In this document: positions 16,389 to 29,470 of the stretch, one piece after another
Layout: every line of letters begins with the position of its first letter
Numbering within the stretch: position 1 is the first letter of the stretch
Assembly (NCBI RefSeq): GCF_005771565.1
Contig: NZ_VAWA01000004.1
Location: 1-64,000, forward strand
DNA length: 64,000 nucleotides
Direction: 5' to 3'
Source of the DNA: Nesterenkonia sphaerica
GTDB taxonomy: Bacteria; Actinomycetota; Actinomycetes; Actinomycetales; Micrococcaceae
Notes under the pieces: model-generated
Told to the model about the DNA's origin: nothing
Database searches by the model: none
What the model saw: the letters and a program-made list of their open reading frames with translations, nothing else
Made by a program: the position numbers and the translations under genes

Positions 16389-16463
16389 ATGGGTAAGCGT
16401 GGACGTAAGCGTAAGGCGCGCCGCAAGAACAGTGCCAACCACGGCAAGCGGCCGAACGCCTGA
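16389..16463 (+). CDS. Large-subunit ribosomal protein bL37 (24 residues)
   Basis: Very short gene easily missed by gene finders. It starts MGKRGRKRKARRKN and ends ANHGKRPNA, which matches the conserved actinobacterial 24-residue protein first seen in mycobacterial ribosome structures and named bL37. Nearly half its residues are Lys or Arg, as expected for an rRNA-embedded peptide. AAAGGAG lies eight bases before the ATG. Its position directly after sigR-rsrA is conserved in actinobacteria. TAAACT at 16352-16357 could be its own -10. A hairpin follows the stop. Confidence 0.9.
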   Translation: MGKRGRKRKARRKNSANHGKRPNA

Positions 16464-16477
16464 GCATCATCAGCGAC

Positions 16478-16512
16478 GTAGAGCTCCATCAGGTCAACTG
16501 GTGGAGCTCTAC
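16478..16512. terminator. Inverted repeat between convergent bL37 and SGNH genes
   Basis: Perfect 11-bp arms GTAGAGCTCCA (16478-16488) and TGGAGCTCTAC (16502-16512) with a 13-base loop. It sits 14 bases after the bL37 stop and its right arm contains the stop of the convergent minus-strand gene. There is no long T run, so termination efficiency is uncertain. Confidence 0.55.
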
Positions 16513-17125
16513 TCGTTAATGCCCAGCCAGGCGTACCAGCCGCGGTGCAGCACCAGCCAGGCGATCAGGCCGAAGGCTGCCTGTCCGGGCCGGCCTTCAT
16601 TGGCAGTGAGATCCGTGCGCCACTGGGCATGATCGGCAAGCGGGGTGAAGGCGTCCACATAGGTGTGTCCGCGGCGTTCGGCGACGTCCATATAGGCCCG
16701 GTTGAGCTCAGCCACGCGCCGGTTGTGGTCCGGATCCAATCCGGGCACCGGTCCCACCACGAAGCACCTGATGCCCTGCTGGGACGCCCGGTCCAGAATG
16801 TTGGCCAGGTTCAGCCGAGCCCGCGCTGAGGAGGCGTCTCGCAGGTCCTTATCGTTCAGCGCCACCAGGAGGTAACGCTCGGCGGCCTCGCTGCCGGCAA
16901 TGGGCCCGAACCGCGACGCCGCCTCCGCCTCCCAGCGCTTGGAGAGAGCTTCTACGCCCTCCCCGGGCACGGCGAGGACATAGGGCTCCAGCTGGAGGCC
17001 CTCCAACGGCGTCTTCGACAGCACACGGCCGAACCATCCCAGAGCGCGGGGGTCGGCCGCAGGGGTCAACAGCTCGTCGCCGACGGCCACCAGCCTGACC
17101 CTCCGCGAGGGCGACTCCTCATCCA

Positions 17126-17129
<4 letters not shown>
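16509..17129 (-). CDS. SGNH-hydrolase-fold protein lacking the usual catalytic residues
   Basis: 206 residues with the layout of a GDSL/SGNH protein. Block I is VAVGDELLTP, where the nucleophile Ser of GDSL is Glu19. Block III is replaced by VALNDKD, and block V, normally DxxHP, is DLTANEGRPGQ. With Ser and the general-base His both apparently absent, classic esterase activity is unlikely. The ordered pattern RARLNLANILD...FVVGPVPGLD suggests an intact fold, perhaps for binding. Similar proteins occur in Micrococcaceae (recollection). It overlaps the kgd stop by four bases and is probably co-transcribed with kgd. Confidence 0.7.
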
Positions 17130-22597
<5,468 letters not shown>

Positions 22598-22656
22598 GGC
22601 CCAGCGGCTCGCCACTGACCAGCGGCAGCGGAGGAGTCCGCGCCCCGGGCGCGGTG

Positions 22657-22750
22657 TAGAATCAGGATTCTTATGGAGTATCGACAACCCGGCGTTCCCC
22701 GGACTGGCTTGCTGTCTCTCATTAGTCCAGCGCGGAGGTGGCTGCGCTAA
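22657..22750 (+). promoter_or_regulatory. Promoter and possible structured leader of the CNNM operon
   Basis: The 153-base gap after guaB1 contains TGTAGAAT near 22657-22664, a good extended -10. A short palindrome AGAATCAGGATTCT overlaps it. The following leader of about 80 bases can pair GGACT with AGTCC around 22700-22728, and has GGAGG at 22734-22738 twelve bases before the GTG start. A regulatory role, for instance metal-responsive, is speculation. Confidence 0.35.
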
Positions 22751-24139
22751 GTGGAGTGGATCCTCCTTCTGGTCGGCATTCTGCTGATCCTCGGCAACGG
22801 GTTCTTCGTCGCCGTTGAATTCGCCCTGGTGGCGCTCGACCAGCCGACAGTTCAGCGCGCAGTGGATCTGGGCGATAAGCGTGCGGTGCCGCTGATGCGA
22901 TGCCTGAAGTCTCTGTCGACCCAGCTCTCCAGCTGCCAGCTGGGCATCACCCTGAACACCCTCCTGATCGGCTATGTGACAGAACCGGCGCTGGGCACGC
23001 TGCTGCGGCCTGTCATCGAGGCCGCCGGAGTTCCGGATGCCGCGGCCTTCGGCGTCTCACTATTCGTGGCGATGATCATTGCCACTCTGGCCACCATGCT
23101 GATGGGTGAGCTGGTGCCGAAAAACCTGGCAGTGGCTGAATCTTTCCGGATCGGGCGCGCTCTGGCCCGCCCCCAGCTTGTCTTCACCGCAGTGTTCAGA
23201 CCGCTGATCATCGTGCTCAACGGTTTCTCCAACAAAGTGCTTCACCGGTTCGGACTCGAGGTCAAGGAGGAGCTCTCCGGGGCGCGCACTCCCGAGGAGC
23301 TCTCGGCCATGGTCCGCCGCTCCGCCAGCCTCGGTACTTTGGATGAGCAGGCCGCCACCTTTCTGGACCGGACACTCCGCTTCGCCGACCAGACTGCCAC
23401 TGATGTGATGACTCCGCGGCCGCGGATGGTCACCATCGACGCCGAGGCCTCCCTGGACGAGCTGATCGACACCGCCCGGCGCACCGGCCATTCCCGGTTT
23501 CCCGTGCTGGGCGAGTCGGGGATCGACGAGGTGCGCGGCGTCGTCCATGTGAAGAAGGCGGTGGCCGTTCCGCGCGGCAAACGCGAACCGCTGGTGGCCG
23601 CCACGGTGATGAGTGAGGTGGCGCGAGTCCCGGAGACCATTCACCTTGACGCCCTGCTGGCCGAGCTGCGCCGGGCGCCCCTGCAGATGGCAGTGGTGGA
23701 GGACGAATATGGGGGGACTGCCGGGGTGGTGACCCTGGAGGATCTGGTGGAGGAGATCGTCGGCGAAGTCGCCGACGAGCATGACGCCCTCACACCCGGG
23801 GTGCTCCAGTCCGCCGCAGGGGAGTGGTACTTCCCGGGCCTGATGCGCCCTGATGAGATCAATGCGCAGATCTTGGAGTTGGAGATCCCGGAGAATTCCG
23901 CCTATGAAACGGTGGCCGGATTCATCCTCAATGAGCTGGGGCGGGTGGCCGCCCTGGGGGACGAGGTGGAGTTCCCGGCCGGACGGCTCCGGGTGGTCGG
24001 CATCGACGGCCGGCGGATCGACCGATTGAAGTTCCTGCCTGACCCCGAGGCCCGCCGCGCAGCCTTGGAGGCGCATGCCGAGCAAGTCCGGAAGCTTGCC
24101 GAAGAGCGCGCCGAACGGCAACGGACGGGGGGACGATGA
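22751..24139 (+). CDS. CNNM/CorC-family magnesium transport protein
   Basis: 462-residue membrane protein with an N-terminal CNNM (DUF21) domain of three to four TM helices, a tandem CBS pair (residues about 205-330, with the DVMTPRPRMV start) and a C-terminal CorC_HlyC domain (EEIVGEVADEHD onward). CNNM proteins export Mg2+ (some Co2+), with CBS domains sensing nucleotides or Mg-ATP; older annotation calls them hemolysins. It has a GTG start with a rather distant GGAGG. It overlaps the second CNNM gene by four bases (ATGA), matching the tandem pair beside guaB1 in mycobacteria. Confidence 0.9.
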   Translation: MEWILLLVGILLILGNGFFVAVEFALVALDQPTVQRAVDLGDKRAVPLMRCLKSLSTQLSSCQLGITLNTLLIGYVTEPALGTLLRPVIEAAGVPDAAAFGVSLFVAMIIATLATMLMGELVPKNLAVAESFRIGRALARPQLVFTAVFRPLIIVLNGFSNKVLHRFGLEVKEELSGARTPEELSAMVRRSASLGTLDEQAATFLDRTLRFADQTATDVMTPRPRMVTIDAEASLDELIDTARRTGHSRFPVLGESGIDEVRGVVHVKKAVAVPRGKREPLVAATVMSEVARVPETIHLDALLAELRRAPLQMAVVEDEYGGTAGVVTLEDLVEEIVGEVADEHDALTPGVLQSAAGEWYFPGLMRPDEINAQILELEIPENSAYETVAGFILNELGRVAALGDEVEFPAGRLRVVGIDGRRIDRLKFLPDPEARRAALEAHAEQVRKLAEERAERQRTGGR

Positions 24140-25209
24140 CCTCAGAGCTGTGGGGCCTGGTATGGCTGGTGGTGCTGTTAGCCGGCAACGCGTTCTTCGT
24201 GGCCGGGGAGTTCGCCGTGCTTTCGGCCCGGCGCAGCCAGATCGAACCCAAAGCCGACGCGGGGTCGAAGCGGGCAAAGACGGCGCTCTATGCCATGGAG
24301 CACGTCAGCCAGATGCTGGCCATCGCCCAGCTGGGCATCACCGTCTGCTCGCTGCTGCTGCTGCTGATGGCCGAACCCGCCATCCACCATATGCTCGAGG
24401 TGCCGTTCGAGGCGCTGCGGCTGCCGGATGCGGCCAGCTATGCCGTCAGTCTGGTGGTGGCGCTGATGCTGGTCAGCTTCCTGCACGTCACCTTCGGGGA
24501 GATGGTCCCGAAGAATTTTGCCGTCTCAGTGGCTGACCGGGCGGTGCTGCTGCTGGCCCCGCCCCTGGTGCTGCTCTACCGGGTGTTCATGCCGGTGATC
24601 TGGCTGCTGAACAGCTTCGCGAACCTGACTCTGCGGGCCTTGGGGGTCACCCCGCGCGATGAGGTGATCTCCACCTTCACCCTCGAGGAGCTGGAGTCCA
24701 TCGTCGCGGAGTCCAAACGTGGTGGGACGATGACGGACGAGGCCGGGATCATCGCCGGGGCGCTGGACTTCACCGAGCACACGGCTGAAGAAATCATGGT
24801 TCCGGTGGAGGAACTGGTCACCGTCCCCCAGGACGTGACCCCGACCAAGGTGGAGAAGGCCGTCGGGCGCACAGGGTTCTCCCGATTCGTCGTCGAGTCC
24901 GAATCCGGCGCGTACTCTGGGTACCTGCACCTCAAGGACGTCATGGCGCTGCCGGAGGCTTCAGTCGACGCGCCGGTCCCGGTCACTGTGGTGCGCTCGC
25001 TGGGCAATATGCGCACCCGTGATGACCTCGACAGCTGCCTGGCGGCGATGCAGGCCTCCGGCTCGCACCTTGCGCGCGTGATGGACGACGCCGGGGAGAC
25101 AGTGGGCATCCTGTTCCTGGAGGACATCCTGGAAGTGCTCGTCGGCGAGATTCATGACATCACTCAGGCCCGCGACAGCAGGCGCCAGCATTCGGTGGAC
25201 AACGCCTGA
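24136..25209 (+). CDS. Second CNNM-domain protein with CBS pair
   Basis: 357 residues with the CNNM membrane domain (first helix after MTSELWGLVW; motif ITVCSLLLLLMAEPAIHHML) and two CBS domains (AEEIMVPVEELVTVP onward). It stops after the CBS pair, so it lacks the CorC_HlyC domain of its partner. The two proteins are translationally coupled and probably form a heteromeric transporter, CNNM domains being obligate dimers; heteromerisation is inference. Confidence 0.88.
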   Translation: MTSELWGLVWLVVLLAGNAFFVAGEFAVLSARRSQIEPKADAGSKRAKTALYAMEHVSQMLAIAQLGITVCSLLLLLMAEPAIHHMLEVPFEALRLPDAASYAVSLVVALMLVSFLHVTFGEMVPKNFAVSVADRAVLLLAPPLVLLYRVFMPVIWLLNSFANLTLRALGVTPRDEVISTFTLEELESIVAESKRGGTMTDEAGIIAGALDFTEHTAEEIMVPVEELVTVPQDVTPTKVEKAVGRTGFSRFVVESESGAYSGYLHLKDVMALPEASVDAPVPVTVVRSLGNMRTRDDLDSCLAAMQASGSHLARVMDDAGETVGILFLEDILEVLVGEIHDITQARDSRRQHSVDNA

Positions 25210-25226
25210 GGGCGCGCCTGCTGACA

Positions 25227-25261
25227 TTGAGAACAGTTTGCAACAAGTGTACTCTGGGCGA
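25227..25261 (+). promoter_or_regulatory. znuA promoter with candidate Zur operator
   Basis: TTGAGA (25227-25232), a 17-base spacer and TACTCT (25250-25255) make the best housekeeping-type promoter in the window, and the -10 ends six bases before the znuA ATG. A 15-bp palindrome TGAGAACAGTTTGCA (25228-25242; symmetric core TG..AAC.GTT..CA) covers the -35 and resembles Zur boxes in layout. Zur identity is inferred from the neighbouring zur gene. Confidence 0.6.
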
Positions 25262-26188
25262 ATGCAAAAATCTTTTCTGGCCGCCGCTGCGTGTGTCGGG
25301 ATGCTGCTGCTCGCAGGCTGCGGAGACGATTCTCAGGACGCTGCTGCCCCGGAGTCAGATGCTTCAGCAGAAGAGACCGGACTGACCGTGGTGGCCTCCA
25401 TTGACGTCTATACCGACCTCGTGCAGGGGATTGCCGGAGACACCGTGGAGGTGGTGCCGATGGTCGACTCCACGGCGGTGGACCCCCACTCCTACGAGGC
25501 CACGCCGCAGGACCGGCTGCAGGTGGAGAATTCAGACGTGATCATCGCCAACGGTGGCGGCTACGACGCTTTTATGACGCTGCTGGCCTCCGCCGCCGAC
25601 AAGGATGACCAGGTCTATCAGCTGATCCCAGGGGACAACCAGCACGGGGAGGACGCCGGCGGAGACTGGGAGAACGAGCACATCTGGTACGACCTGACCC
25701 AGATGAGCGAGTTCGTGCTCGATTTCGCTGAGCATCTGGGCCAGCTGGCTCCCGAGAACGCGGACTTCTACTCCGAGAACGCTGAGGCGCTCGCCGGTGA
25801 TCTCGACGCCCTGGCCCAGCGGAACCGTGAGCTGAGCGCTGAGGGTCTGAGCTATTTGGCCACCGAGGCCGTCAGCGGGTTCCTGCTGGATGATGCCGGT
25901 TTTGACAACGCGACCCCGGTGGAGTTCCTCAGTGCCGTGGAGCACGGCGACGATGTCTCACCACGGCTGTACTCTGAGGCGCTCGGCCTGGCGGAAGAGG
26001 TGGACCTGCTGGTGTTCAACCCCCAGACCGAGACCCAGCAGGCAGCCCGGATCCGCGATGCCGCCGAGTCCGCCGACGCGGTGGTGCTCGAGTTCACCGA
26101 GACCCTGCCGGAGGACTCGGACGGGTATCTGGAGTGGATGGAGGCCAACCTCGACCTCCTGGAAGGCGCCCTGGAGGAGATGCGTTGA
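25262..26188 (+). CDS. znuA: Zinc-binding lipoprotein of an ABC transporter
   Basis: 308-residue cluster A-I receptor. A signal peptide ends in the lipobox LAGC with Cys20 as lipid anchor, followed by an acidic Asp/Glu/Ala linker. Candidate ligands are His in VDPHSYEATPQD, His in NEHIWYD and Glu in ATEAVSGFL. The familiar His-rich loop is absent; a short acidic HGEDAGGDWENE loop takes its place. Zinc is favoured because the operon faces zur and a palindrome lies in its promoter. The mRNA appears leaderless. First of three genes with overlapping ends. Confidence 0.87.
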   Translation: MQKSFLAAAACVGMLLLAGCGDDSQDAAAPESDASAEETGLTVVASIDVYTDLVQGIAGDTVEVVPMVDSTAVDPHSYEATPQDRLQVENSDVIIANGGGYDAFMTLLASAADKDDQVYQLIPGDNQHGEDAGGDWENEHIWYDLTQMSEFVLDFAEHLGQLAPENADFYSENAEALAGDLDALAQRNRELSAEGLSYLATEAVSGFLLDDAGFDNATPVEFLSAVEHGDDVSPRLYSEALGLAEEVDLLVFNPQTETQQAARIRDAAESADAVVLEFTETLPEDSDGYLEWMEANLDLLEGALEEMR

Positions 26189-26970
26189 CCGACCCAGCAC
26201 TGCAGCTGGAGGCCGCTGCTGTCGGATTCGGCGCGCGCAGTCTCTGGTCGGAGGTCGACATCTCCCTACAGCGTGGGGAGTTCCTGGCCGTGCTGGGCCC
26301 CAACGGGGCCGGCAAATCCACCTTCCTCAAAGTGCTGCTGGGGCTGCAGCGGCTCACCGCCGGCACCGTCGAGGTGATGGGAAGACCTGTACGCCGGGGG
26401 TCGTCGCAGGTGGGCTACATACCGCAGCACCACCAGTTGGAGCTGGAGACCCCGCTGCGCGCCCGCGACCTGGTGGCCCTGGGCCTCGAAGGGCATAAGT
26501 ACGGGCTGCCATGGGTCAGCCGCCGAGCCCGAAGACGCATCGACGAACTGATCGAGCAGGTCGGCGCACAGGACTATGCCCAGCGCCCGGTGGGGGTTCT
26601 CTCCGGAGGTGAGCAGCAGCGGCTGCGGGCCGCCCAGGCGCTGGCCGGTGACCCCGGGCTGCTGCTGTGCGACGAGCCGCTGCACTCGCTGGACCTGAAC
26701 CATCAGCGCGCGATCACCGAGCTGATCCGCCAGCAGGCGGTGGACCGCGGAGCTGCGGTCGTCTTCGTCACCCATGAGATCAATCCGGTCATCGAGCATG
26801 TCGACCGTGTTCTGTACTTCGCACGCGGAGCCCACCGGGTCGGTACTGTGCAGGAGGTGATGCGCTCCGAGGTGCTGACCGAGCTGTATCAATCACCTGT
26901 GGAAGTGATCGAACACAGAGGGCGACTGGTCGTGATGGGCGAACACTCCGAGGGGACCCACCATGCTTGA
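26185..26970 (+). CDS. znuC: Zinc ABC transporter ATP-binding protein
   Basis: 261-residue nucleotide-binding subunit with Walker A GPNGAGKST, signature LSGGEQQRLRAAQAL, Walker B LLLCDEPLHSLD and the H loop FVTHE. The start is TTG 26185, chosen because it overlaps the znuA stop (TTGA), has GGAGGAG eight bases upstream, and removes 17 unrelated residues that an upstream ATG would add. It overlaps the permease gene by eight bases. Confidence 0.9.
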   Translation: MTDPALQLEAAAVGFGARSLWSEVDISLQRGEFLAVLGPNGAGKSTFLKVLLGLQRLTAGTVEVMGRPVRRGSSQVGYIPQHHQLELETPLRARDLVALGLEGHKYGLPWVSRRARRRIDELIEQVGAQDYAQRPVGVLSGGEQQRLRAAQALAGDPGLLLCDEPLHSLDLNHQRAITELIRQQAVDRGAAVVFVTHEINPVIEHVDRVLYFARGAHRVGTVQEVMRSEVLTELYQSPVEVIEHRGRLVVMGEHSEGTHHA

Positions 26971-27832
26971 GCGACTGGCCGCCTCATTCAGCACAGAGAA
27001 CTACTGGGAGCTGTTCCAACTGGTGCAGAACTCGGTGCTCACCGCCGCTGTGCTGGGCCTGATGGGCGGAATCATCGGCGTCTTCATCAACCTGCGCCGC
27101 GCCGGTCTGGTCGTCCATGGGATCGCCGAAATCAGCTTCGCCGGGGCCGCACTGTTCCTGCTGATGGGCCTCGACGTGGTTCTGGGCTCCACCCTGGGAG
27201 CGGTCGCGGCGGCTGCGCTGATCGGTGTGCTCAGCATCCGTGACCGGGAGGTCAGCGCAGTGACCGCGGTGCTGATGCCGTTCGGGATGGGACTCGGTAT
27301 CCTCTTCCTCTACCTGTATCAGGGCCGGACCGCGAATAAGTTCGGTCTGCTCACCGGTCAGATCGTCGGCGTTGACGATATGCAGACCCGGACGCTGATC
27401 TCCGTGGCGGTGCTGATCAGTGTGATCCTTATCCTCATCTGGCGCCCGCTGATGTTCTCCTCAGTGGATCCGCAGCTGGCGGCCGCCCGCGGCGTCCACG
27501 TCAACCTGCTGACCATCGCATTCATGGTCCTGCTCGGCGGGGCCGTGGCCATGAGTGTGCAGGTGGTGGGGGCGCTGCTGGTGCTGGCGCTGCTGGTGGT
27601 CCCCAGTGCGGCAGCACTGAAAGTCGCACGCCGCCCCGTGGTGGTGGTGCTGCTCTCCTGCGGCTTCGCCCTGTTCTCAGCGGTGGCCGGCATTATGATC
27701 GCCATTATGGGGACGGTGCCCATCAGCCCTTATATCACCACGATCAGCTTCCTGATCTACGTGGTGTGCCTGCTGGTGGGCCGGCGTCAGCGGGCCCGGT
27801 TCGCCGCCGTCACAGCGGACTCAATGAACTGA
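26963..27832 (+). CDS. znuB: Zinc ABC transporter permease
   Basis: 289-residue ABC-3 permease with about eight TM helices. The conserved parts are GGIIGVFINLRRAGLVVHGIAEISFAG (quoted as landmarks G35 to G61) and the late MSVQVVGALLVLALLVVP. It closes the znuACB operon, and its end overlaps by 46 bases the convergent esterase gene. No terminator is visible between the two convergent operons. Confidence 0.9.
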   Translation: MLERLAASFSTENYWELFQLVQNSVLTAAVLGLMGGIIGVFINLRRAGLVVHGIAEISFAGAALFLLMGLDVVLGSTLGAVAAAALIGVLSIRDREVSAVTAVLMPFGMGLGILFLYLYQGRTANKFGLLTGQIVGVDDMQTRTLISVAVLISVILILIWRPLMFSSVDPQLAAARGVHVNLLTIAFMVLLGGAVAMSVQVVGALLVLALLVVPSAAALKVARRPVVVVLLSCGFALFSAVAGIMIAIMGTVPISPYITTISFLIYVVCLLVGRRQRARFAAVTADSMN

Positions 27833-28524
27833 GTGGTGCGTCTGCCTATCAGCTGCGCATCATGATCCAGTGGTGCCACGTGCCGGCTGCGGCGCAGAAT
27901 CGCCTCCTGGGTCTGCGGCACTGAGCGTTTCAGCAACTCTGCTGAGCCGGAGCCGACCACATTGTCGATGGGGGAACGCAGCAGCAGCACAGGAGTTCCT
28001 GCACAGGCCAGGATGGGAAGTGCAGCCCGAGCCCGGGCGAAGATCCGGTCCAGCTGAACCACCGCGCGCAGCGGCGTGACCTCGTAGGCCTCCTCGGTGA
28101 CGCCGGGCTTGGCGATGTCCCCGGCGACTGCCGCGACGGTCGGTTTGGCTCGCCACAGGATCCGGGCCAGCCGTCCAGTGCCCGGCTTCAGCCGCAGCCC
28201 CGGGTTAATGACGACGACGCCTGCGGACTTCTCCTGCGCGGCGACCCACAGTGCCAGCGCCCCGCCCATGGACAGCCCCACAGGAACCACGACGTCGCAG
28301 TCCGCACGCAGCCGCGCATAGGCGTCAGTGACGGCTTCCCACAGTGCTTCGGCCGGAGTGGCCGCCAAGTCCTGCCACTGGGTGCCGTGTCCGGGAAGCA
28401 GCGGCAGCTCCACCTGGTAACCAGCCGCGGCGGCAGCATCTGCCACCGGGCGCATGGACTCGCGCGTGGAGGTGAAGCCGTGCAGGATCAGGGCACCTGC
28501 TCGCTGCTGCGGATGCTCGCTCAT
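27787..28524 (-). CDS. Alpha/beta hydrolase, carboxylesterase or monoacylglycerol lipase type
   Basis: 245 residues from ATG 28524. It has the oxyanion region LILHGFTST, the nucleophile elbow GLSMGG (Ser near 92), an acid candidate in LRSPIDNVV and the His in SRHVAPLDHD, in the right order for a complete triad. The compact size and HGFTST start resemble thermophile carboxylesterase Est30 and monoacylglycerol lipases, acting on short acyl esters. It lies seven bases after zur and is probably co-transcribed with it. Its substrate is unknown. Confidence 0.85.
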   Translation of the reverse strand: MSEHPQQRAGALILHGFTSTRESMRPVADAAAAAGYQVELPLLPGHGTQWQDLAATPAEALWEAVTDAYARLRADCDVVVPVGLSMGGALALWVAAQEKSAGVVVINPGLRLKPGTGRLARILWRAKPTVAAVAGDIAKPGVTEEAYEVTPLRAVVQLDRIFARARAALPILACAGTPVLLLRSPIDNVVGSGSAELLKRSVPQTQEAILRRSRHVAPLDHDAQLIGRRTTQFIESAVTAANRAR

Positions 28525-28531
28525 CAGCGCT

Positions 28532-28948
28532 CTAGGCTGCGGAGCAGCTCTGGCAGAGGCCGTAAACCTCCAGGGTGTGCCGCACTTCGGTGAACCCGTT
28601 GGCCCCGGCCAGCCGGGCGACCCAGGACTCCATTTCCGGGGCTTCGAACTCCACGGCGAGCCCGCAGCTGCGGCATACCAGGTGGTGGTGGTGGACCTCC
28701 GCGGCGCAGCGGCGGTAGATCGCCTCCCCATCATCGGGCCGCAGGACATCCAGCAGCCCCTCCTCCTGGTGGTTCTGCAGCACCCGGTAGACCGTGGCCA
28801 GGGACACCTTTTCTCCGCGGTCACTGAGAATCCGGTGCAGCTCCTGGGCGGAGACAAAGTCCTCCAGCTCGCTCAGCGCGGCCCACACAGCCCGCTTCTG
28901 ACGGGTGGATCTGCCCTTCACCGGAGGGGTTGAGATGCTTGTGCTCAT
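28532..28948 (-). CDS. zur: Fur-family repressor, probably zinc uptake regulator Zur
   Basis: 138-residue winged-helix regulator. The DNA-recognition helix is in VSLATVYRVLQNH. The metal-sensing region is EVHHHHLVCRSCG, and a structural zinc site pairs the CRSC and CQSC cysteine pairs. ATG 28948 is chosen over the upstream 28981 because homology begins near STRQKRAVWAAL and TACCCT ends nine bases before it. Zur rather than Fur is favoured by the convergent zinc transporter and the palindrome in the znuA promoter. The family is certain; the metal is inferred. Confidence 0.85.
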   Translation of the reverse strand: MSTSISTPPVKGRSTRQKRAVWAALSELEDFVSAQELHRILSDRGEKVSLATVYRVLQNHQEEGLLDVLRPDDGEAIYRRCAAEVHHHHLVCRSCGLAVEFEAPEMESWVARLAGANGFTEVRHTLEVYGLCQSCSAA

Positions 28949-29010
28949 GGTGTCACCAGGGTAGCAGGCAACCCTGTTCACGCTCCGGAACGGAGGGATA
29001 CAGTGGAGCC

Positions 29011-29445
29011 ATGAGTACTGTGTTCAGCAAGGTGATCAGTGGCGAGCTCCCGGCCCGTTTTGTGTGGCAGGACGAGCTCTGCGTGGGGTTCTTTTCGATA
29101 GCTCCGCTGGCCTACGGCCACACCTTGGTCGTTCCCCGCACGGAGGTGGACCGGTGGACCGATGCTGACAGTGAGCTGATGGCGCATCTGACCACCGTGG
29201 CCCAGCGAATCGGCAAAGCGCAGGTGGAGACCTTCGGCTCCGCCCGGGCCGGCCTGGTCGTGGCCGGATATGAAGTGCCGCACCTGCACCTGCACGTGTG
29301 GCCCTCGAACTCGTTGGCAGACTTCGACTTCTCGAAGGCCATGCAGGATCCCGACCCGGCGCAGATGGATGAGTCCGCAGAGAAGCTGCGCGTGGCGCTG
29401 CGCCTGATGGGCGACGCTGAGCACGTCCCGGCGGAGCAGGACTGA
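29011..29445 (+). CDS. HIT-family nucleotide hydrolase
   Basis: 144-residue histidine-triad protein with the active-site motif HLHLHVWP near residue 90 and the upstream AYGHTLVVPRTEVDRW. HIT proteins hydrolyse nucleoside phosphoramidates or AMP-lysine-type adducts. TACAGT at 28999-29004 lies six bases before the ATG, consistent with a leaderless mRNA, although GGAG at 29005-29008 is also present. It is divergent from zur and convergent with hrpA 25 bases away. Confidence 0.92.
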   Translation: MSTVFSKVISGELPARFVWQDELCVGFFSIAPLAYGHTLVVPRTEVDRWTDADSELMAHLTTVAQRIGKAQVETFGSARAGLVVAGYEVPHLHLHVWPSNSLADFDFSKAMQDPDPAQMDESAEKLRVALRLMGDAEHVPAEQD

Positions 29446-29470
29446 ACGGCCACTTCCCCAGTGCCCGGGG

